The notes under the pieces are model-generated. The model was not told the DNA's origin, made no database searches, and saw nothing but the letters and a program-made list of their open reading frames with translations. Positions 1 to 3,907 of a stretch of DNA of 5,358 nt are shown one piece after another; the stretch's first letter is position 1, and each line of letters begins with the position of its first letter. Location of the stretch: positions 1 through 5,358 of the forward strand of contig CAZIET010000036.1 in NCBI GenBank assembly GCA_964538405.1, in the 5' to 3' direction. Position numbers and translations under genes: made by a program. The DNA is from JAGVWT01 sp964538405 (GTDB taxonomy: Archaea > Nanobdellota > Nanobdellia > Pacearchaeales > GW2011-AR1).

Positions 1-288
1 TGTAAGTTTTTTGGATTTTGAAAATTCATTTATTGCTCTTGCCAATGCAAGTCTTGCGGCTTCAATCTGTCCGCTTTTCCCCCCACCCCTTACTGTTATT
101 ACAACATCAAAATTCTTCTTTCCAAGAATATTTTCGGCGATTCTTATTGGCTCCTCTATTTTCAGTTTCTCGAAAAATTGCAATGTGTTATGATCTCTCT
201 TGTTGATGTTTACTTTTCCCGTTCCTTCCACCAATGCTGCACGGGCAACGGCCCTTTTCCTTTTTCCCGATGTTATTATTCTGTTCAT
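1..288 (-). CDS. rps9: Small-subunit ribosomal protein uS9, C-terminus cut by the left window edge
   Basis: uS9 belongs to the head of the 30S subunit, where in the known family its basic C-terminal tail reaches the P-site tRNA. Translating the minus strand from the ATG at 288-286 gives 96 residues, open to the edge of the window. The family's N-terminal signature TSGKRKRAVARA is at residues 6-17, and the glycine-rich segment GGGKSGQIEAARLALARAI is at about 68-86. Archaeal uS9 is usually about 130-135 residues, so some 35-40 residues, including the basic tail, lie beyond base 1. The start overlaps the uL13 stop as ATGA, which supports translational coupling and this start choice. It is the last visible gene of the eL18-uL13-uS9 block. 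Identity is secure. Confidence 0.96.
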   Translation of the reverse strand, partial: MNRIITSGKRKRAVARAALVEGTGKVNINKRDHNTLQFFEKLKIEEPIRIAENILGKKNFDVVITVRGGGKSGQIEAARLALARAINEFSKSKKLT

Positions 289-677
289 TTGTACAAGCTT
301 CCTACTTTTATGAATTTAAATTTGTTTTCCTCGAAAGTTACTTTCTTTGCGCTTTCGAATTCTTTTGGAACTCCTCTGTAACATTTTACTCTTTTGATTG
401 CATCTCTTCCTCTTCCAGGATGTCTTGCCTTTGGAAGCATTCCTCTTATTGCTCTTTTCACGATTCTTTCAGTATCTCTTGAGATCTTTGGACCTTTTCT
501 TGTGCTTCCAACTTTGGTTCTTCTCTCATCGTAATTTTCCCTTATGTCTTTTTTGTTTCCTGTAATCATTATTTCATCGACATTTACGACTGCAATCTCT
601 TCTCCTTTCAAAGCCTCTTTTGCAGCATAGCTTGCCAATCTTCCTAGAACTGCTCCATTTCCATCAATTACTTTCAT
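285..677 (-). CDS. rpl13: Large-subunit ribosomal protein uL13
   Basis: uL13 is an early-assembling protein of the 50S subunit. The 130-residue product shows the archaeal pattern: an N-terminal nucleotide-binding-like strand and turn (DGNGAVLGRLAS, about 5-16), VNVDEIMITG at 31-40, the basic VKRAIRGMLP helix at 73-82, and RGRDAIKRVKCYRGVP at 88-104. Its length is slightly short for the archaeal family (roughly 140-155), which fits a compact genome. Its ATG overlaps the eL18 stop and its stop overlaps the uS9 start, both as ATGA, so it is the middle gene of a coupled trio. No strong Shine-Dalgarno motif is seen ahead of it; a GGG lies about 15 bases upstream. Coupling from eL18 is therefore the likely mode of initiation. 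Confidence 0.97.
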   Translation of the reverse strand: MKVIDGNGAVLGRLASYAAKEALKGEEIAVVNVDEIMITGNKKDIRENYDERRTKVGSTRKGPKISRDTERIVKRAIRGMLPKARHPGRGRDAIKRVKCYRGVPKEFESAKKVTFEENKFKFIKVGSLYK

Positions 678-1048
678 CTTAGTATTTTTATCCCTTTGGC
701 TTCAGGATTCTTTTTAATTTCAGCGCTTAACTTTGAATATTCAACTTTTGCCTTTGACAGTTTTTCTTCAGCGGTCTTTGAGAAATTCAATGCAACCAAT
801 TTTATTTTCTTGCTCAATTCTCCCTGTGATAAAACCTTTCCAGGAACTATAATCGTTTCTCCAGCTTTTGATTCTTGGTCAATCATATCCAGATTAACAG
901 AAACTCTTTTTCTTCTTGGAGCAGCAATCAATTGCCCGACTTCAAGCCACTTGTCATTTTTCTTGCAGGCAATTATGGTTTCCACTAATTCGTCATTTCC
1001 CTTGTTTTTTGCCCTTTCAAAAAGTCTTGTTTTGCTTATCATTTTCAT
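674..1048 (-). CDS. rpl18e: Large-subunit ribosomal protein eL18 (archaeal L18e)
   Basis: eL18 is found in archaea and eukaryotes and not in bacteria, which fixes the domain of this organism. The 124-residue product contains the early KTRLFERAK and W34-LEVGQLI stretches, RKRVSVNLDMI at about 46-56, the hallmark VPGKVLSQGELSKKI at 68-82 and the closing KGIKILR. The ORF can start at residue 1 or at a second ATG at residue 3. The upstream one is kept, but no Shine-Dalgarno motif separates them. The stop overlaps the uL13 start as ATGA. In the canonical archaeal order eL18 follows Rpo3, with a tRNA-Leu between them in some lineages. Here about 1.4 kb of other genes intervenes, and a TATA box sits about 70 bases upstream, so it probably heads its own transcript. 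Confidence 0.97.
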   Translation of the reverse strand: MKMISKTRLFERAKNKGNDELVETIIACKKNDKWLEVGQLIAAPRRKRVSVNLDMIDQESKAGETIIVPGKVLSQGELSKKIKLVALNFSKTAEEKLSKAKVEYSKLSAEIKKNPEAKGIKILR

Positions 1049-1076
1049 ATCAAACAGAGAAAGAATATTTCCCTGC

Positions 1077-1086
1077 TAACGCGTTA
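1077..1086. repeat. Perfect 10-bp palindrome TAACGCGTTA in the eL18 leader
   Basis: TAACGCGTTA is exactly self-complementary and sits between the proposed eL18 TATA box and the eL18 start codon, roughly 10-20 bases past the expected transcription start. A small dimeric repressor could bind such a site, or it could form a short hairpin in the leader. It contains CG steps that stand out in AT-rich intergenic DNA. No protein or copy elsewhere in the window supports either role, so only the palindrome itself is certain. Confidence 0.45.
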
Positions 1087-1117
1087 ACTCGCAGTTCAAA
1101 ATCACAATAATTTTGGG

Positions 1118-1125
1118 TTTATAAA
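1118..1125 (-). promoter_or_regulatory. Probable TATA box for the eL18-uL13-uS9 transcript
   Basis: TTTATAAA is a perfect archaeal TATA box, preceded on the minus strand by the A-rich GTAAAC where a BRE element would lie. It begins just past the stop codon of the upstream TraB-like gene (1128-1130). Transcription would start near 1096, leaving a leader of about 48 bases before the eL18 ATG. The box is palindromic, so orientation is inferred from the gene downstream. It would give the block a promoter independent of Rpo3. Confidence 0.6.
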
Positions 1126-1127
1126 GT

Positions 1128-1858
1128 TTACACAAACTGTTCAAGTTTATATTTGTCAGAAAAAGCAGGTAAATGCCCAGTTCCAACACTTATTAATACA
1201 TTACTTCTTCTGGGGTTATCTTTTAATATTATCTCTAATCGTTTTCTCATGTGATTATTCCAGGCATTAATCACTCTTTCAAATAATTTTTCATCAAAAG
1301 GTGATTTCTCAACAGACTCTCTCAGTTTGTGTGGAGTAATTCCAAAATTTTTTGCAACAATGGAAATTATCTCATCTATTCTATCAGGAGACATTGCACT
1401 TCCTTCAAGCATAAAATCTACGGCCATAATTTCATTAATACTTACACCATAATTTCTACTGATTTCAACATAATCTACACAAAGATGACCCGGATCATGA
1501 ACAGGAACATTCAATACATTCCCAAGTTCACTAAAATAAAAATGACTTGGGATAGCCAAAAGTGCCCCCAATCCATTAAAATTTTTAGCATGACATTAAA
1601 ATTTTTAGCATGATATTCTAAACCTTCTCTTACAATCATCCATTTACTTGGGTCTTTAACCATCAATGGGACTAGATTATTGTGTGTGTAATCAAGAGGT
1701 TCTCTAGTTTGATGTTTTTCCCCAACTAAATGTAATCTTCTACCGTTTCTATTTACTAAATATGTTAAACAATTTTCTGGGTCTGTGATTTGGACACTAG
1801 TTGAGAGCATAGATATTGAAGCATTGTAGAGTTCTTCTTCTGTTTTAAAAGTAGCCAT
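1128..1858 (-). pseudogene. TraB/TIKI/ChaN-like gene split by a 20-bp tandem duplication
   Basis: Two overlapping minus-strand frames belong to one gene. The first starts at 1858 and runs 115 residues, but its last 27 residues (beyond N88) are specified by the duplicated copy or out of frame. The second is open to the stop at 1128-1130. Removing one of the two 20-bp copies at 1574-1613 joins them into 237 codons (236 residues plus stop) with no internal stop. The restored protein has GEKH at 46-49, a glutamate in VREG (E78), an NNHMRKR helix near 190 and GTGH at 219-222. Two GX2H motifs plus a conserved glutamate between them are the signature of the TraB/PrgY, TIKI and ChaN/EreA superfamily, which includes metal-dependent proteases and haem-binding proteins. 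No membrane segment is visible. The truncated product lacks the second GX2H motif. A true mutation, a phase-variable state and an assembly error all remain possible. Family placement is by motif only. Confidence 0.8.
1574..1613. repeat. 20-bp perfect tandem duplication causing a frameshift
   Basis: The plus-strand unit cattaaaatttttagcatga occurs twice in direct succession (1574-1593 and 1594-1613) with no mismatch. Twenty is not a multiple of three, so the extra copy shifts the reading frame of the TraB-like gene around it. A single copy would read ...EYHAKNFN-GLGALLAIPS... straight through. Perfect identity means the event is recent, or is a read/assembly artefact. Slippage could delete the copy again. 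Confidence 0.93.
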
Positions 1859-1867
1859 AAAAGGTGC

Positions 1868-1872
1868 AAAAA
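1868..1872 (-). terminator. Possible U-tract terminator downstream of tRNA-Leu
   Basis: On the minus strand TTTTT, followed shortly by a second TTTT, lies about 28 bases past the tRNA 3' end. Archaeal RNA polymerase commonly terminates at such oligo-U tracts. It lies just ahead of the TraB-like start codon and would separate the tRNA transcript from that gene. The signal is weak in such AT-rich DNA. Confidence 0.3.
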
Positions 1873-1880
1873 GAATTAGC

Positions 1881-1886
1881 TTTTAA
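1881..1886 (-). promoter_or_regulatory. Candidate TATA box for the TraB-like gene
   Basis: TTAAAA on the minus strand is centred about 25 bases before the ATG at 1858, the spacing expected for a leaderless archaeal mRNA. No Shine-Dalgarno motif precedes that ATG (GCACCTTTT), which fits leaderless initiation. The box lies in the 41-base gap between the tRNA and the gene. The match to consensus is modest. Confidence 0.4.
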
Positions 1887-1899
1887 GTTTTGTGAATGA

Positions 1900-1983
1900 T
1901 GCGGGAGAAAGGATTCGAACCTTCGTAGGCACTAAGCCACAAGAGCCTTAATCTTGCCCATTTGACCGCTCTGGCACTCCCGC
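1900..1983 (-). tRNA. trnL: tRNA-Leu with AAG anticodon
   Basis: A full class II cloverleaf of 84 bases can be folded. The acceptor is GCGGGAG (1983-1977) paired to CTCCCGC (1907-1901) with discriminator A at 1900. The D stem is CCA/TGG with GG in the loop. The anticodon stem is CAAGA/TCTTG around the 7-base loop TTAAGGC. The long variable arm has a GGC/GCC stem, and the T arm is GAAGG-TTCGAAT-CCTTT. No CCA is encoded. The long variable arm and A73 indicate leucine rather than serine (archaeal Ser usually has G73). With T33 fixed by the stem, the anticodon is AAG, reading CUU. Archaea normally use GAG here, and A34 is unusual. A tRNA-Leu directly ahead of eL18 is, as I recall, also found in the Haloarcula marismortui S9 operon, so its place is probably ancestral. 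No intron is visible. Confidence 0.92.
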
Positions 1984-2006
1984 ATGAAGTAAGAATTAAT
2001 ATTGGC

Positions 2007-2018
2007 TTTAAAAATATA
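2007..2018 (-). promoter_or_regulatory. Probable TATA element of the tRNA-Leu gene
   Basis: The minus strand reads TATATTTTTAAA here. The TTTTTAAA part is centred about 27 bases before the mature tRNA 5' end, so transcription would begin within a few bases of the tRNA and little 5' trimming would be needed. The same AT-rich element, read on the plus strand, could also serve the divergent gene at 2063, but a closer box exists for that gene. Confidence 0.5.
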
Positions 2019-2040
2019 CAGATCTAACAATAGAAATCCT

Positions 2041-2048
2041 TTTAATTA
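2041..2048 (+). promoter_or_regulatory. Candidate TATA box for the 139-residue membrane protein
   Basis: TTTAATTA is centred about 24-25 bases before the second in-frame ATG (2069) rather than the first (2063). Neither ATG has a Shine-Dalgarno motif. If the mRNA is leaderless, as seems usual around here, the real start would be 2069 and the protein two residues shorter. The local sequence is so AT-rich that this is only suggestive. Confidence 0.35.
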
Positions 2049-2062
2049 AATATGAATAAAAT

Positions 2063-2482
2063 ATGTCAATGGACCGAACTCAAAAAGTATTGATTGGAAT
2101 TGGTAGCCTTCTGGCAATAGGAGCAGTAGGGGTTTTAGGAGAAGAAATATATTATCGCGCTAATAATTATGTCAAAACCTCTGAAGAAATGGTAGAATTC
2201 TCACCAGGAAGATTAGAAAGAATGGTAGTTTTTGATTTTAAAGATACGCATGGACTTAGAGATCATTATGATATAGAACTAATAGGTCGTAATGATGAAA
2301 GAACTACAAACTATAGACTAGATTTATTTTTCCTAAAAGAAACTGATAAACAAAGAAAATTAGCTCTCTTCCCGGGAACTTTGCCTCCCGGCACTTATGA
2401 CATAATAATTACTATTCAAGATAATTTAGGAAATAATAATCGAGCAGAAATTAGGATTGTACCAAATGGAATAGATCTTTAA
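2063..2482 (+). CDS. Membrane-anchored protein with a beta-rich, Ig-like outer domain
   Basis: I do not recognise a named family. The 139-residue product has a short basic N-terminus (RTQK) followed by a hydrophobic segment at about 9-26 (VLIGIGSLLAIGAVGVLG), best read as an uncleaved signal anchor. The rest (about 45-139) alternates hydrophobic and polar residues like beta strands. It contains DTHGLRDHYDIELIG (61-75), and LPPGTYDIIITIQDNLGNN near the C-terminus matches the usual last strands of Ig-like or PKD-like domains. No cysteines or catalytic motif are seen. The likely role is a cell-surface or envelope component, by inference only. The start may be 2069 if the mRNA is leaderless. The gene opposes Rpo3, with only 2 bases between the two stop codons, and diverges from the tRNA-Leu gene. 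It is an insertion relative to the usual archaeal cluster. Confidence 0.8.
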   Translation: MSMDRTQKVLIGIGSLLAIGAVGVLGEEIYYRANNYVKTSEEMVEFSPGRLERMVVFDFKDTHGLRDHYDIELIGRNDERTTNYRLDLFFLKETDKQRKLALFPGTLPPGTYDIIITIQDNLGNNNRAEIRIVPNGIDL

Positions 2483-2485
2483 GAT
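2475..2485. repeat. Small inverted repeat across two convergent stop codons
   Basis: ATCTT-T-AAGAT is a perfect inverted repeat that covers the TAA of the plus-strand membrane protein gene and touches the TAA of Rpo3. Because it is symmetric it could matter to both transcripts, but five base pairs with a one-base centre do not make a stable hairpin. It may simply follow from two TAA stops facing each other. Confidence 0.25.
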
Positions 2486-3195
2486 TATTCCTTAGAAACT
2501 TTTTTTGCGACTTCTTCCAGATCCTTGCTCAATTCAGAAATCGATCTTGTGAAAATATCCTTTACTGAAATCTGTCCGAATGACTCTATTGTTACAATGA
2601 GATCATCTTTGACATTGACTTCCGTTTCCTTTCCTTCTTTTTGGCATGCAGCCTCAAGGGCATCCCCAATTTCTTTTTTCTGGTCGTCAACTATTATGAT
2701 TTTGTTTCCCTTTTCTTTTATATCATTGTTTGGGAAAAGCTTCTTTATTTTGTCCTTCATCTCCTTGTCTGTTGTGACTTCAACAACATTTCTGTAGAAC
2801 ATTAATCCTGGAACAAACTTGGAATGTTCTGAGCCTCTTCCTTGCCTGGTTTCAGCGACAATTTCTATCTCCTGTTCTTTGTTCAAGAAGGTTATTGGCA
2901 TGTTTTTGTATATTACTTCGGCTCCTTTCAAGTCTCCAGAATAAACCATTCCTTCTTTTATGACATTCAGCTTAAGCTTTTGCGGTTTGTCGCTCTTTTC
3001 TGATTTCAATGGAATCAATCCAAGTCTGTGGGCGATTGTTTCATCATAAGACGGAGAATCATTCTTTGTTATTTCCACTTCATCAATTGCGGTTATTGGT
3101 ATTTGGTGAACATATCTTCTAATTGCATTTAGCAAGCTGTCTTCAGTTCCGGTCTTGAATGTTATTTGGTTTTCTTTCTTTTCTATTAGTTGCAT
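2485..3195 (-). CDS. rpo3: RNA polymerase subunit D (Rpo3), form without an Fe-S cluster
   Basis: Rpo3 is the archaeal counterpart of bacterial alpha and eukaryotic RPB3. It pairs with Rpo11 to nucleate RNA polymerase assembly. The 236-residue product has the alpha-like dimerisation motif NAIRRYVHQIPITAIDEVEI at 23-42, DETIAHRLGLIPL at 51-63, and the conserved QGRGSEHSKFVPG at 118-130. The C-terminal dimerisation helix is rich in E and K (about 215-236). Many archaeal Rpo3 proteins carry a cysteine-rich ferredoxin-like insert that binds 4Fe-4S. Here the corresponding stretch (about 143-195) has a single cysteine, C184, so no cluster can form. The ATG at 3195 lies 26 bases from the centre of a TATA box and has no Shine-Dalgarno motif, which indicates a leaderless mRNA. 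In most archaea Rpo3 directly follows uS11; here a plus-strand gene separates them. Confidence 0.96.
   Translation of the reverse strand: MQLIEKKENQITFKTGTEDSLLNAIRRYVHQIPITAIDEVEITKNDSPSYDETIAHRLGLIPLKSEKSDKPQKLKLNVIKEGMVYSGDLKGAEVIYKNMPITFLNKEQEIEIVAETRQGRGSEHSKFVPGLMFYRNVVEVTTDKEMKDKIKKLFPNNDIKEKGNKIIIVDDQKKEIGDALEAACQKEGKETEVNVKDDLIVTIESFGQISVKDIFTRSISELSKDLEEVAKKVSKE
2500..2506 (+). terminator. U-tract inside Rpo3 likely ending the 139-residue gene transcript
   Basis: Seven T residues on the plus strand lie 17 bases beyond the stop of the membrane protein gene. They encode lysines of the Rpo3 tail on the other strand. Oligo-T tracts are the core archaeal termination signal. If used, the mRNA would overlap the 3' end of Rpo3 mRNA in antisense. 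Confidence 0.45.
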
Positions 3196-3217
3196 TTAAT
3201 TCTTATAAAAAACAGAC

Positions 3218-3224
3218 TTTTAAA
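3218..3224 (-). promoter_or_regulatory. TATA box and BRE for leaderless Rpo3 mRNA
   Basis: The minus strand reads GAAAAAGG-TTTAAAA: an A/G-rich BRE-like run followed by a TATA box centred 26 bases before the Rpo3 ATG. That spacing puts the transcription start at the A of the ATG. It gives Rpo3 a promoter separate from the uS13-uS4-uS11 block and back-to-back with that of the gene at 3279. Confidence 0.7.
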
Positions 3225-3249
3225 CCTTTTTCTTAAGACTCTCGAATAT

Positions 3250-3257
3250 TTTATAAA
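3250..3257 (+). promoter_or_regulatory. TATA box for the leaderless 208-residue membrane protein gene
   Basis: TTTATAAA is centred 25-26 bases before the ATG at 3279, matching leaderless initiation; no Shine-Dalgarno motif precedes the ATG. It shares the 83-base divergent region with the Rpo3 TATA box (3218-3224). The two boxes are about 32 bases apart, close enough for TBP/TFB bound at one to influence the other. Confidence 0.7.
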
Positions 3258-3278
3258 GCAGAAAGATATAATGTAGTT

Positions 3279-3905
3279 ATGAATTACGACTCTCTTAGAA
3301 AAAGGGCTGAAATGGGTATGAGAAAGGAAGCTGCTAAGTCTAGGGTTCCCTTTGGGGGATCTGTTGGAAGACCTAATGCAGTGGATATTGCACATAGACA
3401 TGATAAAAAAGGAGACGATTTAATCCAAGCTTACACGGTTGAACTTGCTATTGCAGATAAGGTGAGAATCGGGAGTGGCAATTATACCAATTCTTTGGAA
3501 AGAGGGCCTGATAGGCTATCTTTTGTGTTTAATCAATTAATGGAGGATAGAAATTTAAAAGAGATCGAACAAAAAAGAATTTTAGCGGCTATAGATAGAA
3601 GAATGGAAAGGGCACTTTCCAAAGCCGTTTCAAAAGGTGCGTATGATTTAACTCTTAACTATCTTCCAACTGCAGAAAAAATTAGGGGGGAATTAGAAAA
3701 ACTTAGATCTTCAAGTGAAATTTCTGGGATAGAAAGAGCTACTGCAACAACCACAGTTTTAACTTTGGCGGGAGGTCTATTTCTTCTTTCTCCTAATTTT
3801 ACAGGTAATGCAATCCTTAATGTAACTAATTCAACTGGAAATTTACTTGGAATAACTTTTGTGGTAATAGGGTTGATTGCAGGGTTTTTTCTAATCAAAA
3901 AATAG
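3279..3905 (+). CDS. Unknown protein with a C-terminal membrane hairpin and a sequon-rich loop
   Basis: No family is recognised. Residues 1-150 are soluble, basic at the start (KRAEMGMRKEAAKSR) and then mainly helical and charged, with ERALSKAVSKGAYDL around 110-124. Two hydrophobic segments follow at about 155-171 and 188-206, ending in LIKK. The 16-residue loop between them carries three N-X-S/T sequons (N173, N181, N184), and another lies at N68. With a cytoplasmic N-terminus the loop would face outside and could be glycosylated, while the soluble part would lie inside near the membrane. The L-S-P-N-F-T-G-N style resembles tails I recall from other DPANN hypothetical proteins, an impression I cannot test here. 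The ATG choice is supported by the TATA box at 3250. The gene opposes uS11 with 2 bases between stop codons. It is an insertion between uS11 and Rpo3, which are adjacent in most archaea. Confidence 0.82.
   Translation: MNYDSLRKRAEMGMRKEAAKSRVPFGGSVGRPNAVDIAHRHDKKGDDLIQAYTVELAIADKVRIGSGNYTNSLERGPDRLSFVFNQLMEDRNLKEIEQKRILAAIDRRMERALSKAVSKGAYDLTLNYLPTAEKIRGELEKLRSSSEISGIERATATTTVLTLAGGLFLLSPNFTGNAILNVTNSTGNLLGITFVVIGLIAGFFLIKK
3897..3902 (-). terminator. U-tract just after uS11, inside the opposing gene
   Basis: On the minus strand TATTTTTTG follows the uS11 stop by five bases. The six T residues overlap the final lysine codons of the plus-strand gene. This is the only good oligo-T near the end of the uS13-uS4-uS11 block, so it is the best candidate for terminating it before Rpo3. 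Confidence 0.45.
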
Positions 3906-3907
3906 TC

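Noticed and set aside
11..482. Several plus-strand open frames over uS9 and uL13
   Set aside because: They are antisense shadows rich in F, S, L and C, with no motif. The minus-strand frames are clear ribosomal proteins.
696..1110. Plus-strand open frames over eL18
   Set aside because: They are antisense to a conserved ribosomal gene and have biased composition and no promoter.
1128..1571. An independent 147-residue gene starting with TTG at 1571
   Set aside because: The start is a weak TTG without promoter or ribosome binding site, and the sequence continues the upstream frame exactly when one duplicate is removed.
1511..1613. Programmed -1 ribosomal frameshifting to join the two TraB-like frames
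   Set aside because: The second frame is reachable by a -1 shift, and there is an A5T4 run, but no zero-frame X-XXY-YYZ heptamer is present. A perfect 20-bp duplication explains the shift fully.
1329..1613. Plus-strand 94-residue open frame over the TraB-like gene
   Set aside because: It is antisense to a frame with recognisable motifs, and nothing in it suggests a protein.
1900..1983. tRNA-Leu with TAA anticodon
   Set aside because: Shifting the loop by one base to centre TAA breaks two or more pairs of the anticodon stem, while the AAG reading has five Watson-Crick pairs.
1900..2062. Integration of a mobile element at the tRNA gene
   Set aside because: No second copy of the tRNA 3' end and no integrase were seen; the tRNA is intact and its position probably ancestral.
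3186..3401. Minus-strand 71-residue open frame across the promoter region and the start of the 208-residue gene
   Set aside because: It covers the divergent TATA boxes and overlaps the Rpo3 start, and it has no motif.
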